A stretch of DNA of 64,000 nt from Lojkania enalia (Eukaryota; Ascomycota; Dothideomycetes; Pleosporales): assembly GCA_010094045.1 (NCBI GenBank), contig ML986655.1:1-64000 (forward strand), given 5' to 3'. This document shows positions 34,071 to 48,400 of the stretch, piece by piece. The position numbers and the translations under genes are program-made. Under the pieces are notes generated by a model that worked only from the letters and a program-made list of their open reading frames with translations, did not search any database and had not been told where the DNA came from. The first letter of the stretch is position 1; each line of letters starts with the position of its first letter.

Positions 34071-34949
34071 CGTAACGAGGTGGTATATATACCTAGTAGG
34101 TATATACACTATAATAGAGTCTATAGCTTATCTACCTATAGAGGCTGGAATAATATATATATATATAAGTCCCTAAAAGCCTATAGGCTAATCGATATAC
34201 TTAAAGAATTATATTTTTAACTAGTTATAAGCCTAGTTATATATACCGCACCCTTTTAGTAATAGTCTAAATCTAGTCTTAAAGAAGTTAAACTTTTGCA
34301 GCTATAGCTAGTATTCAACTTACTAATAAATCTGTTAAAGTACGGGTTAAAGTACTTTAAAGTTAGGAAAATTATCTTATATAGAAGCACGACCTGAAGT
34401 TTATTACTGAGGCAAATAATGTCTAGAACATTCTTACTAGAAAAGAGACTATCTAAAATAAGCTAATGTAACTAACCTGTTCTAGTATTCTAACTTAAGC
34501 TAAACCAGCTAAGAAATTAAATAGTAAAGATGCTAACCTAACTAGTAGTAGTATAGAGGCTTAAATAAGTAATTAGTTAAGTCTTATTATCTAGTTCTAT
34601 AAGCTTAATATAATATCTTATAGCTTTAAGTTACGGGTTAATAATATAGAGTTACCTAATCTAGAGTTAAAATAGCCGAATCGCACCCTGCAGGGATAGT
34701 AGCAATTTATCTCTCTTTTATCAGCTATCTCTTTTCTAAGAGAACTAAATATACGAATATTTTAGCTCTACTATTCTATCTATTATTACTATACTATAAT
34801 CTATTATACTAGCCTATTATATTCGAATTACTTAAACTTTTTAGAGTAATCTAGTAGCAATTTCCGATACTATAAATACGTCTCCTACCCCTCTTAGCCT
34901 AATAGCCGGCTTAGCCGGGTATATAAGAACCTTAATATCTAGTAACAGG
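34071..34949. other. AT-rich stretch before Gypsy element 2
   Basis: RIP-type DNA beginning sharply at the truncated LINE. It probably includes the 5' LTR and leader of Gypsy 2, but no matching second LTR is in the window, so limits cannot be given. There is no coding motif. Confidence 0.4.
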
Positions 34950-37208
34950 CGAGACGCTAACTTTAGAGCTAGTAAGAAACTTATTTAACTAGAAGAGTAG
35001 ACTAAAGTAAATATTTATTAAATATCTAAAGAATTATAGAGTTATAGTACTATCTAGTATTCTCTAATTTAGAGTAGTATAAAGTAGGATACAGATACTA
35101 AAGACTTAAAAAGATTATAATAATAGATATAGGATAAACGAAATTAGAAGGATTTTAAATAGTTATAGAAGATAAAATAATAATATAAAGTAAATAATAT
35201 CTCTATAATTAATTTAGCTATTATTATACTAGAGGAAGTATAGTTACTATAAACTATCTCTACCTAAACTAACCTTTCTTACTCTAAACTTCTTTATACT
35301 TATAAAAAGAAGAATTATATAAATTATAACTAATAGGTTTAAAACTATAAAAAATATTTTATTTAGTTATTAGTAAACTTTTAGATAGAAAGTTAGAAAG
35401 TTACTTTTATTTTTAGGTATATTTTAGAGTCTTTAAAAACTTTATAAGAGATATATAAAACTATAAAATACTAAAAGAGTATATATTAGACTCTTATATA
35501 GGATATTTTAAAAGTAAGAATACTAAATATATTAGAAACTCTATTAGAATAAAGATAAGAAGCTTTTAATACCTTAAAAAGGTATAAATAAAAGATAGAC
35601 TAGTCTCTAACTAACTTATTAAACTATATAAAACCTTTATAAGAAGAAGTTAGAGAGATAAATAAAGACTATATAGTAAATAAGTTTATTTTAGCCTTAT
35701 TTAAGCTAATAAGAAAAGATTTAGATCTTCTCTTAAAACTATAACTTTAAATACTACTAGAGGTAGAAAAATATATAAATATAGTCTTTAGATATTACTA
35801 AAAACTTTATAAAAGATAAAAGAGGTATAATATAAATAATTATAAGAGATAAGAGTCTAATACTTTAGAGAAGAGTAATAATACTCTAAAGAAGGCTAGA
35901 AAGGGCTAGAAACTTCTAAAGAAGTCTAGAAAAGATAATATCTATCTAAAGTAGCCTTCTATTATATATTAAATATATAAAGAGAAGAGTTATAAATCTT
36001 CTAACTATTTCTAGAAGAAAGAGAAGTTTAAAAGAGCTTCTAAATAGAAGTTAGGAAAAGGTAAAAGTTAAAAAGACTAAGCTTCTTTCTTCTAGCTTAT
36101 ATTAAACTTTCTAGAGAAAGTAAGAAGCTAGAGAAATTATATAAATTACTTTTTTAAACTTCTATAAAATTATTTATAGTTAAAATAGTAGTAGAGGGTT
36201 TAGCTAAAAATAATTACTTAATTAACCTAAGTATATAATTAAATTTCTTTAATACTATACTTATAAAATAGTATAGCTTAAAGATTAATCTACTATTAAA
36301 GTTAATAGTAGAAGCTATAAACAGTTCTAAGATTCTAATATATAGAACTATTATCGCGAAGGTTATTATTAGAGACTTATATAGTAAGGTTTAAGTTTAT
36401 AAGATACTATTTATAATATTAGACTTTAAAGGGTATAAGGTTTACCTTAGATTACCCTAAATATAAAATTATAATCTAAAATTAAACTTTCTTAATAAAA
36501 GAATACTTTTTAACAAAGTAAAGGCTATAAGCTTACCCTAGTTTTATAAGATAATATTAGAAGATATAGAAGAGTTTACGGAAACTATTATAGGTAGTAA
36601 AGTAGATATTTATATATATCTAGTTAATTTAGTAGCTATAGTAGATAAAATTAGCGTTAAAATAGGCTAATTATAGCTAGAGTATACCGATTTTAAAGAT
36701 ATATTTAATAAAAAGCAATTCTTAATATTTATAAAGTATAGACCTTAAAATTTAGTTATAAACCTACTAGAAGGGACTAGTCTTCTATATTAACTGCTAT
36801 ATAATTTATCTTCAGTTAAGCTTTAATATCTCTAAAAGTATCTAGATAAGTACTTATAATATAGATAGATTAGAAGATTCTAACTACTTATTAGTATACT
36901 AATCTTCTTTATAAAGAAGAAGAATAGTAGTTTAAGGTTCTATATAGATTATAGAGGCCTAAGTAAGATTACTATACGTAATTAGTACCCTCTTCCTCTA
37001 ATTTTAGAATTACTAGAGCGTTTAGTATAAGCTAAATACTATACTAAACTTAATATTAGAGAAGCTTACTATAGAATTAGGATAAAGGAAAGAGATAAAT
37101 AGAAGACTATATTTTATACTAGATATAGTTCTTTTAAGTATACTATTATTCCGTTTAGTCTAATAAATATACTAGCCTAATTTTAAGTATATATTAACTA
37201 GACGTTTA
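34950..37208 (+). mobile_element. Gypsy element 2, segment 1 (gag to RT)
   Basis: The outermost host element of the right block. The plus strand carries a gag region (about 34,950-36,100) ending in a Lys-rich tail, a possible protease part, and a reverse transcriptase with PLPLILELLERL, KLNIREAYYRI and an IIPFGL block (36,990-37,165). It is interrupted by pogo copy C at a TA. Many RIP stops are present. The rest follows at 39,081, 45,028, 50,638 and 57,571. Confidence 0.75.
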
Positions 37209-39080
37209 ACATATAATATAAGCGAGCTAATTACTTAAGTAAGCTAATCATAATACTAAGACTATACTAAAATCGCGACTACTTTTCGTAAAATATTATA
37301 CTTTCTTACATTCTATCGTATTATATAGTATAGTAGCCTATTCTTCTATATCTATAACATCATTTTTACACGTCCACGAGTTATATCTAGCCTTGCTATA
37401 CTACCTGCAGCGCTTTTAAGTCGGCTAGTCTCTATTAACACGCGCCTTCTTCCTACCCTTCTTCCTATTAATATAAGCGCTAAACTCTTTTAGAGCAGTT
37501 AATTAAGTACCTTCTTTAATTATTAGGTTGCCTTTCTTCTATATATACTTTCTTTTATGCGATCGACGTTATATAGCGGCTTTATTAACTACTTAAAGCT
37601 TAGTAACCTAAGCGTATAATAGTACGTTTTTATATATTATATATATAACACCTATTATAAACTATTTAAACGCCTCTACTATTAAAATAGATAAGCTATT
37701 TAGGTACTTTTAAACTCTTAATCGAACGTACGTAGATTAAGACCTAAATTCGATAGGATTACTTAGTATTTTTAACTTTTAAGGGGTATCTTTAACTATA
37801 AAGGGTATTAGCATATATAGTTAAACTTTAAACTTTAATAGTACTATATCTAGATTAAATAGAACTAGGCTAGTACCTTAAAAGCTATTTAGAATATTAC
37901 TCTTTATAATTACTGCGTTAAAAGCTGCTTTAAAGTAGAGTAAGAACTTAATTTTTATAATATAGTTAATATAACTATATATTAACTGCTCGACTTAGCA
38001 CCTATATATAGTCTTTAAAGGTAAGAAATAACCTATATCTAATAACTGCAGTAGGTATAATAAATATAAAAGTATATAGAGAGTAATAATATTCTTTTCT
38101 TTATAGAGCTGCCTGAATTTAAGCGAGTCGTAGCTCTTATAATCGTCGAGAATTAGTAATCGATATATACTAATAGTATAATCCTTTATATACGCGTTAA
38201 AGTACTTTAACTACTTAATACTAATATTATTTATCGTCTAGCTGTTATTAGTAACCTATATAACCTAGGTTAGTAGAATATTATCTTCTTTATACTATAT
38301 AGAGAGGTAGTAGGTACCTGTAAAGATAATAAAAGGTAGTATTATCTATCTTATTATATTAATACTCTAGATAACTATAGTCTACTTATAATTATCTAGC
38401 TGGAGTTGCTTTAGTTAATTCCGTCTCTTAGAGCTAGTAACTACTACTTCTATCGATATTACGTCTATTATAAAGCTTAATTTGTTAAAGTTGTATATAT
38501 CTTCGTTAATAATACTATACTTAGCCTTTATATTCTATATAAGGTAGAACTAACCTCCTATAACCTTAGGATCCTTATATTTAACTCTTAAATAGTCGTA
38601 TTTTTAATTAAATTTAACCTTAAGCTTAGGCGTACGTTTAATAAAGTTCTCTACCCAGTTCTTTCTAACATAGCTAGTAGAGTATACAGCTAGTAGTAAA
38701 TTAGCTATATCTTAAATAGTAGTAAGCTGCGGTAAAAATTCTCTTATATTTAGATCTAGTATATACTAAATAATTACCCACTCCTTAGTCTTACTAAGCT
38801 TTATTAAATTAGGCCGGTAATCGCGTTATAGAGCTGTTCCTCGCTTTTATATACTAAGTATACTTTAGGAGATATTATAGATTAATATAATGCGACGTAT
38901 AGTTAGTATTACGTCTTATTAAAGAGCTTAGAGTATAAGCTGTATTCTAGCTTCTTTCTAAATTAATTCTGCAGTTATTAGTTATAGTATAATACTATAA
39001 AGTATAATTATCGCGATTTTAGTAGGGTCTTAATATTATAATTAGCTCGCTTAGGTGATCAGCTCGCTTATACTATATAT
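37209..39080 (-). mobile_element. Fot1/pogo DNA transposon, copy C, RIP-inactivated
   Basis: Third copy of the 1,872-bp element, same length as A and B, flanked by TA (37,207-37,208 and 39,081-39,082). It splits the RT of Gypsy 2: the two halves of the polymerase read on correctly when it is removed. The transposase is destroyed by RIP stops. Confidence 0.9.
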
Positions 39081-39796
39081 TACTAGTTTTATTAATAAAA
39101 TATATATTATATACTTAGATAATATTTTAATCTTTTCTAATATAGAAGAGAAATATATTAAGTATATTAAGGAAGTACTTTAGAAACTATATAAGGCTAA
39201 ACTCTTTATAAAACTTAGTAAGTATAATTTCTATATTAGGGAAATAGACTATCTAGAGTTTATTATTTACTTTAAGGAGATTAAATTTAACTATTTTTAG
39301 TTAAAAACTATCTAAGATTAGTTAATTTTATAAACTATATAAGATATATAAATCTTTATTAGATTTATAAACTACTATTATAAGTTTATTATAGAATTCT
39401 TAAGGATTACTTTACCTTTAATAAGATTAACTTAAAAGGGGCTAAAGGCTGCTAAAGAAGACTATACCTAAAGAAGAGAAGAAAGTTAAGAGTTAAATAT
39501 TAGTTAGAAAGAACTAGAGGCTTTTTAATAGTTAAAAGAAGCTTTTTTAAATATTTCTATCTTAGCTTATAAGAGTTAAGGTTAATATTTCTAGAGGCGC
39601 TATTTTAGGAATTTTTAGCCAGCTTATAGAAGAGTAAATAGATAAGATAATATAGTAACCTATTAATTTCTTTTTAAGAAAGCTTAGTATAATAGAGTAT
39701 AACTATAATATATATAATTAGAAACTACTTATAATAGTAGAAAGCTTAGAGTACTAATATTAGTACCTATAAGGAGTTATATTTAACCTTTATATA
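39081..39796 (+). mobile_element. Gypsy element 2, segment 2 (RT end, RNase H)
   Basis: It continues RT with the box IYLDNILIFS at about 39,109-39,138 (second Asp changed to Asn), then RNase H with a VNISRGAILGI-like block and a PINFFLRKLS block. It ends in ATATA, the target site of the Copia insertion. Confidence 0.75.
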
Positions 39797-39921
39797 TATT
39801 ACGGCTAAGCTATTTACAGTTAGCTCCTTAGCAGATTTAGGGATATATATATAGTATATCTCGCATTTCTAGTTAATAGACGTAGTTTTCTAATCCTTAT
39901 TAGAGCTAGTTAACTCTAACA
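39797..39921 (+). repeat. 5' LTR of Copia element 1
   Basis: 125 bp from TATTACGGC to CTCTAACA, followed by gttataagcccggaa, the presumed primer-binding side. It matches 44,903-45,027. Confidence 0.9.
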
Positions 39922-42900
39922 GTTATAAGCCCGGAAGTTCTTTAACTACTGCTGTATTCTATATAGATAGATTAGAGCTAATTAATATAGGTTTAGTTAG
40001 TTAATTATATCTCGTTTATTAAGATCTCAATTACCTTAACGTCGCTAGGCTAGCTAGAAAGCTAGAAAGTTTAGAACTAGTTATAGTAGAGACCTTAATA
40101 GATTAACGCGATATAGTATATTAAAAAGATAATAGAATTAGACCTACTTATTACTAAGGCTACAGTTATTCTTAATAAGCTAGAGTACTAGATATAGTAG
40201 CTGTTTCTGCGGAAGAATAGCGCGGACTAGAACCAGCTCTAAAAATATGTAGACCCAGACCTTAGTAAGAAGCTAGTCTTTTAACTAGATGCTAAGAAGC
40301 TAATTAAGAAGTAGTTCGGAGATTTCTATAGGATAGACAGTAATACTAAGGTAGTAGATACTGAAGTAGATATTATAGATTTGACTAATTAAGAATTAGT
40401 AAGATATAAAGCCTAGTATAAGATATACAGCTATAGCGAGGCGCGGTAGCTGTAGAAAGAAAAGGCTCTTAGGGAATTCACGCAGGAGATATCGAGGATA
40501 ATAGTAGCTTAATATATCTATCTAATTATAGACTATAAGACTACGTACAATTAGCTATAAACTCTTAAAAAACATCTCTACCTAAGTAAAACTAAGTATA
40601 GTATATAGCTGCAGGCTTAATACTAGACGCTTAAAATACGACTAAGAAAGAGGAACCTAGATATCTAGTTTAAGGATTAGCTTAAAACAACGCGTGTTAT
40701 AAGCCTAGTAAGTATACTAGAAATATAGAGGAATTAAGTTTAGTAGGACTTTATTCTCGCAGTTAAGAGCTTAGATGATAGCTGGGTAGTAAATAAGCTA
40801 TTACTACTTATTAAGTCTAAAGTAGATAATAAGCTATATATAAGTATTTTAGACCTAGTAGTATAGTATATATTATACTATCGTTGTACTAGACTAGTTA
40901 CGTTAAAGCTAGAAATATTCGCGATACTTAGTATTATACTATAGTAATTATAGCAGTTATAGTAGACTAATAGTAGCTAGAAACCTTAGTAATTAAGATA
41001 GATAGTCTACCTCTATAGAGATAGTTATAAATTCGAGTAGTATTTATATATTAACTCAGCGCTACGTTTATTAGGCTGGTAGTTAGATTAAGATATTAAG
41101 CAGAGATTTTAAGAGTTTAGGATATTAAGATCTTCTAGGTTAAAGGTACTCTATAATACTAAAAAGTAACTAGTAGTATTAGCAGGCTCTATAAGCTCTA
41201 TAATAGTTTTAGTACTAGTATTAAGTATAATAAAAAAATAGGATAATAGGTGTTAACTATTAGGACCAGCTGTAACAGCAGCTCTAAATCTAAGTCGATT
41301 AGTAAAATCTATAATAGCTTTAACTCTATAGCTTAGAGCTATATAGGTTAAATAATATTAGTATTAGCTATTATTACTTAATAGATAGATTATAGACTCT
41401 AGCTTAAATACCTATATTACTAATAGTAAGTTTTATAGCTAGAGAATAATACAGTAGCCTGGACTAGATAACTATATATATATAGGAGGACAGCTGCTAC
41501 TAATTTAAAAATAGAAAGAAGTCTAGTTATAAATATAGACGCCTGCTAGAATTAAGACTATCCTACTCTTATATATAGTATATATCTTAGAGATGTTTAT
41601 AAGCGTAGTTAGTCTCTTATACTATAGTATAGTAGGGATCTATTTTAACTTAAGATAAGACTATCTATATTAGATAGATCTATTAAATATTATATACTAT
41701 CTTAGGCGCACGTCTAGGTATTAGCTAATAGATATAGAAGATAGTATAGTATAGACTAAAGCCTTCTTATATAGCTTATAAGCAGCTAGAACTTACACCT
41801 ATATAAGCTTATAGGATATTTAGCTATACTAGCTAGAAGGTAGTCGCTTATCTACCTGCTTATATTAACAGGCTTAAGTTAATTAAGTAGTAGTAGGAGG
41901 TATAGTAGTAGTAGCAGTAGTAGTAGAGAAATTAAGCTTTAAAGTAGACAGAATATACTATCTATATCTAGTCTAAGCTCTATAAGATAGTAAGTAGGAG
42001 AGCTCTTTAAAAACTAGTCTAGAAACTATTTAAGAAACTAGGGATAGATTTAGTTTAGATATATAATCGGTTAGAGCGCTACTATAATAGAAACCTCTAG
42101 ATGTTCTATATAGTCTACTAGTATAGTAGGTAGTATAAGGCCTACTACCTACTAAATAAGAATATAATAACGTTACAATATATAGTATAGAAATTGCTAG
42201 TTAAACTTAAAGCTTAGTTTAATATATAGGTTAAAGCTATTAGGCTTAATAGCAAGCGCAGATATTCTAAGATACTTAATATCTTTAAGAACCTAAGAAT
42301 CTTAGTAGAACTATAAGTAGAGTATACTAAGGAGTAGAATAGTTTAATAGAGAGAGTAGGGCAGTCGCTAGTCGTATAGGAAAGAGCTATAAGAATAGAC
42401 GCAGGGCTACTAATAGAAGTATTAAACAAGTGCCTACTCTTAATAGTCTATCTCCTCAATCGCACGCCGACCGAAACTCTAGACTAGTATATCCTATATA
42501 AGGTAGTACGCGGAACTAGACCGTTAGTAACTTATCTTAATATACTAGAAGTTAAGGTATATATCCTAAATTATTACTTATACTAGAAAGAAAAGCTGTA
42601 ATCTCGCGCGCTAATTAGATACCTCGTAGAATATAATTCTACAAATATCTATCGCATCTAGATACTAGAGCTAGATAGAGTTATTAGGACTAGAGATATT
42701 ATTCTACTACCTGCAGAATTACATAAAGATCTTATCTTTCTAGATAAGTAGATACTATGTCTAGCAGCCGTAGTATTTAATATTAAAGAGAGCTGTAAGC
42801 TGAATAATATAGAGCTTAAATAGATACTAGATTAATCAACTCCTTAATCGCGTAAGGAGATACTAGATAATAAATTTAAGTAGCTTAAATAGGAGTTAGG

Positions 42901-44902
42901 TTAGTAATAATTAAGTAAGCTAGCTAGAGTAGAGTATCTAGCAGTTAGCAGTATTATAATACTAGAAGATACCCTAGAATTACGTAGTTAAGACGATCAC
43001 GACAAGCATCTAGAAGTAATAACTAGCCTCTTTAAGGGCTAGTATTAGATTAAGCTAGAAGTAGAGGCTTTAGACCAACAATTAAATAATATAAATAGAC
43101 GCGACGAAATTAGTAGTTAGCTTAATACTAGAAATATTATAGAGACTAGAACTTGTAGAATACTCTATATATACTATATAGTATTTATAGAAGTATTATA
43201 GTAGAAGACGAGTAGTAATATACTAGCTAATTAGCCTAGGATTAGTCTATATAGAGATTAGCTGCTACCTCTACTAAAGTAATAGAAGTAGTTTAAAAGG
43301 TATCTATTTAGAATTGAATTTAAGAAAGTAGTAGTAGTAGAGCTTTAGAGCTACTATAGTAAGGGCTGTCTAGTTTATATAATAAAGACTAAAGCTAGTA
43401 TACAGCTAGAGATTAAGCTTCTACTACTAATATAGATATTTGTATACAAATTTAATAAGAATAGATATCTATATAAGTTTAAAGCTAGGCTAGTTATTAG
43501 AAAAGACCTATAGTAGGACTGGGGAAATATATATACAGCTACTCTAGCAGTACGAGTATTCCGATTCTTAGTTACTCTAACAGTAGCTTTTAGACTATAC
43601 GCCTATTAATACGATATTACTAATACTTTCTTAAATATACTATTAGACAGACTAATATATATCTATATACTAGAAGGATTTATATAGAAGTTAGGTAAGC
43701 TAGTAGAGATAAGAAAAGCTCTCTATAGCCTGAGAGATACTCCTCTACTCTAGTATAAATACCTTAAGAGCTCGCTGCTTAAACTAGAACTATAGCTAAT
43801 TTAGGAGGTTCTATATCTATTTAGAAGTAAGAGCTTAATAGTATTCTTCTACGTTAATAATATAGTTATTCTAGTTTATCTAGACTATCTTACTATATAT
43901 TAGTAATTTAAAGCAGGCTTAAAATTATAGTATAAGCTACGCTTACTTAAACAGCTTAAGTAGTTCCTAAGAATTAGAATAGTTTAAGACTAGAATGCAG
44001 GCAGAATTTAACTTAGTTAAAACTCGTTTATTAATAAGGTCGCAGCTAAGTATAGACTATAGAAGTAGGGGTAGAGAAGCTACCCTATAGTACCTCTAGT
44101 TAATAACTACTTAGTATTAAGTATAGAAGAGCTAAACTATTAGAGAACTAGATATTATTAGTAGCTAGTCGGATCTCTAAGATATCTAGTAGTTTATATA
44201 CGCCTAGACATCTTAAGAGTTTATTTAACTCTAATAACCTATCTTAAGAATCTAGAATAGAATTATATTTAAGTAGTAGAGCACGTTTAGAGATATATAA
44301 TTAGTATAAGAGGGCTAAGCTTATAAGCATCTAGACTAGATTAGAAAAATACAACCTACCTTAGCGACGAGCTACTATTCTATAGAGTATTAGACGCAGT
44401 ATTCGCGGATAATTAAGAGACGCGTTGTAGCTTGTAAAGCTATCTATTTAAGCTTTATAGCCTGCCTATTAACTAGAAAGTAATAATATAGTACTTAGTT
44501 ACTAAGTCGACGACTAAGGCTGAACTACTAGCTCTATCCGTAACAGGCAGCAAGTTATAATAGTAGACTAGAATCTTCAATCACGTAAGGTTTAGTATAG
44601 AAATAGTTTTCACGCTATTTTATAATAATTAGCAAATAGTAGGTATTACTACTAAAGTAGTAGATAGACTATAGACTAGATTACGTTATATAGATACTTA
44701 TTAGATGTAGATTTGATAAGAAGTTAAAGTAGAAAGGTTATAGGTTAGCTAGAAGCCGACGAACTAGATACCAGCAGATAGTTTTATAAAGGTACTACTT
44801 AAGTAGAAGTACCTTACCTTTTTAAAGCAGCTTAGTCTTATAGAGGTACTTAAACTAGTTGACTAGAAGGCAGCTTTGCTATTTACTACAGCTGGGGGGG
44901 TA

Positions 44903-45027
44903 TATTACAGCTAAGCTATTTATAGTTAGCTTCTTAGCAGGTCTAGGGATATATATATAGTATATCTCGCATTTCTAGTTAATAAACGCAGTTTTCTAAT
45001 CCTTATTAGAGCTAGCTAGCTCTAATA
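44903..45027 (+). repeat. 3' LTR of Copia element 1
   Basis: A 125-bp copy of 39,797-39,921, starting two bases after the G-run polypurine tract and followed by the ATATA duplication. Confidence 0.9.
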
Positions 45028-45232
45028 ATATAAACTATAATAACTTCTATTAGTTTATCTAAATAAAGACTTTAGTCTATTAATATATATAATTATATCT
45101 TAAGCTTACTAAATATAATTATAACCTTATCTACTAATCTAGTAAACTTAACCTAGCTAATAGATTATTATATTAACTAGATTATATAAAAGAAGTATAG
45201 GTACCTTTAAAGAAGTTTAATATAAGATATAT
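45028..45232 (+). mobile_element. Gypsy element 2, segment 3
   Basis: 205 bp of host element between the two inverted Copia copies. It continues the end of RNase H towards integrase and ends in TATAT, the target site of Copia 2. Confidence 0.7.
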
Positions 45233-45433
45233 TGTTAGAGCTGGCTGGCTCTAATTAGAGTTGGAAAAACTGCGTCTATTAACTAGAAATACGAGATATA
45301 CTATATATATATTCTTAGACCTGCTAAGAGACTAACTATAAATAGCTTAGCTGTAATATACCCCCCTAGCTATAGTAAATAGTAAAGCTGCCTTCTAGTT
45401 AACTAGTCTAGGTACCTTTATATAGTTATAATA
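45233..45433 (-). repeat. 3' LTR of Copia element 2, extended form
   Basis: 201 bp. The first 126 bp equal the usual LTR of the family (45,233-45,358). The remaining 75 bp contain a polypurine tract and the end of the internal region. The element's own polypurine tract follows again at 45,436-45,441. Confidence 0.8.
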
Positions 45434-48400
45434 TATCCCCCCAGCTGTAGTAAATAGTAAAGCTACCTTCTAGTTAACTAGTCTAGTTACTTTTATAAGA
45501 CCGAGCTACTTTAAAAAGGTAAGGTGCTTCTGCTTAGGTAGTACCTTTATAAAACCGTCTGCTAGTATTTAGTTCGTTAGCTTCCAGCTAACCTATAATC
45601 TTCCTACTTTAACTTCTTGTCGAATCTACATCTAATAAGTATCTATATAATATAGCCTAGTCTATAGTCTATCTACTACTTTAGTAGTAATACCTACTAT
45701 CTACTAATTATTATAAAATAGCGTAGAGATTATTTCTATACTAAACCCTACGTAATTAAAAACCCTAGTCTACTATTACAGCTCGCTACCTACTATAGAT
45801 AGAGCTAACAGCTTAGCCTCAGTTATTAACTTAGTAACTAAGCGTTATATTATCGCTTTCTAGTCGATAAGTAGGCTATAAAACTTAAATAGGTAGCTTT
45901 ATAAGCTATAACGCGTTTTTTAATTATCTGTAAACGCTACGTCTAATACTTTATAAAATAGTAACTTACGTTTATTACTAAGGTAGGTTGTATTTTTCTA
46001 ATCTAGTCTAGATATTTATAAGCCTAGCCCTCTCGTACTAATTATATATCTCTAGACGTACTCTACTACTCAAATATAACTCTATCCTAGATTCTTAAAA
46101 TAGGTTACTAGAACTAAGTAAGCTTTTAAGATATCTGGGCGCGTATAAACTGCTAGATATCTTAGAAATCCAACTAGCTGCTAATAATATTTAGTTCTCT
46201 AATAGTTTAGCTCTTCTATACTTAATACTAGGTAGTTATTAACTAGAGGTACTACAGGATAGCTTCTCTACCCCTACTTCTACAGTCTATACTTAGCTAT
46301 AACCTTATTAATAAACGAGTCTTAACTAAGCTAGATTCTACCTATATCCTAGTCTTAGACTATTCTAATTTCTAGAAACTACTAGAGCTATCTAAATAAG
46401 CGTAGCTTATACTGCAATTTTAAGCCTACTTTAAATTACTAATACGTAGTAAAGTAGTCTAGATAAACTAGGATAACTATATTATTAATATAGAAGAATA
46501 CTATTAGGCTCTTACTTCTAAATAGATATAGGACCTTTTAGATTAGTTATAGTCCTAGCTTAAGCAGCGAGCTCTTAAGGTACTTATATTAGAGTAGAGG
46601 AGTATCTCTAGCAGCTTACCTAGCTCCTATATAAATCCTTCTAGTATATAGGCGTATATTAGTCTATCTAGCAGTATATTTAAGAAAGTGTTAGTAATAT
46701 TGTATTAATAGGCGTATAGTCTAAAAGCTACTACTAGAGCGACTAGAAATCGGAATACTTATACTACTAGAGTAGCTATATATATATCTCCCCAGTTCTA
46801 CTATAGGTCTTTTCTAATAACTAACCTAGCTTTAAACTTATATAGATATCTATCCTTATTAAATTTATATATAAATACCTATATTAGTAGTAGAAGCTTA
46901 ATCTCTAGCTATATATTAGCTCTAGTCTCTATCGTATAAACTAGACAGCCCTTATTACAGCAGCTCTAAAACTCTACTGCTACTGCTTTCTTAAATTCAA
47001 TTCTAAATAGATACCTCTTAAGCTGCTTCTATTACTTTAGTAGAGGTGGCAGCTAATCTCTATATAGACTAATTCTAGGCTAATTAGCTAGTATATTACT
47101 ACTTATCTTCTACTATAACGTTTCTATAAACGCTGTATAGTATATATAGGGTATTCTACGAGTTCTAGTCTCTATAATATTTCTAGTATTAAGCTGACTA
47201 CTAATTTCGTCGTATCTATTTATATTATTTAATTGTTAGTTTAGAGCCTCTGCTTCTAGCTTAATCTAATACTAGCTCTTAGAGAGGCTAGTTATTACCT
47301 CTAAATACTCGTCGCGATCGTTTTAACTACGCGGTTTTAGGGTATTTTCTAGTATTATAATACCGCTAACTATTAGATACTCTACTCTAGCTAGCTTGCT
47401 TAATTATTACTAACCTAGCTCCTACTTAAGCTACTTCTTAATCTACTACTTAAGCTTATTATCTAGTATTTTCTTGCGCGATTAAGCTATTAATTAATCT
47501 AGTATCTATTTAAGCTCTATATTATTCAGCTTACAACTCTCCTTAATATTAAGTACTATAGCTACTAGACGTAGTATCTACTTATCTAGAAAGATAAGAT
47601 CTTTATATAATTCTGCAGGTAGTAGAATAATATCTCTAATCCTAATAACTCTATCTAGCTTTAGTATCTAGATATAATAGATATTTGTAGAGTTATATCC
47701 TATAAAGTGTCCGATTAGTATATAAGATTACAACTTCTCTCCCTAGTATAGGTAATAATTCAGGATATATACCTTAACTTCTAGTATACTAAAATAAGCT
47801 ACTAACGGTCTAGTTCCGCATACTACCTTATATAGAGTATACTAGTCCAGAGCTTCGGTCGGCGTATAATTAAGGAGATAGACTGCTAAGAGCAGGTACT
47901 TATTTAATACCTCTATTAGTAGCCCTGCGTCTATCCTTATAGCTCTTCCCCGTACGACTAGCAACTACCCTACTCTCTCTATTAGACTATTCTGCTCCTT
48001 AGTATACTCTACTTATAGTTCTACTAAGATTCTTAGGTTCTTAAAAATATTAAGTATTTTAGAATATCCGCGCTTACTATTAAGCCTAACAGCTTTAACC
48101 TACGCGTTAAACTAAGCTTTAAACTTAACTAGTAATCTCTATATTATACGTTATAATATTATTATATTCTTATTTAATAGGTAGTAGGCCTTATACTACC
48201 TACTATACTAGTAGACTATATAGAATATCTAGAAGTCTCTATTATAGCAGCGCTCTAACCGATTGTGTATCTAGACTAAATCTATCCCTAGTCTCTTAAA
48301 TAGTCCCTAGACTGGTTCTTAAGAAGCTCTTCTACTTACTATCTTATAGAGCTTAGACTAGATATAGACGGTATATTCTATCTACTTTAGAGCTTAATTT

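Larger units (their letters stand above)
39797..45027 (+). mobile_element. Copia element 1, complete but RIP-inactivated
   Basis: A 5,231-bp Ty1/Copia element with 125-bp LTRs and an ATATA duplication (39,792-39,796 and 45,028-45,032). Plus-strand order: gag (about 40,020-41,100), integrase (about 41,650-42,690, ending in a RVIRTRDIIL block), reverse transcriptase (43,270-44,000) with YDITNTFLN and the box YVNNIVIL at 43,850, where both catalytic Asp codons read Asn, and RNase H (to about 44,850) with TKAELLALS. The polypurine tract is the G run at 44,894-44,900. Every domain has RIP stops. Confidence 0.92.

Noticed and set aside
42214..42429. 71-codon minus-strand frame in Copia 1
   Set aside because: It lies antisense to the integrase region of a RIP-mutated element and has low-complexity composition; chance opening.
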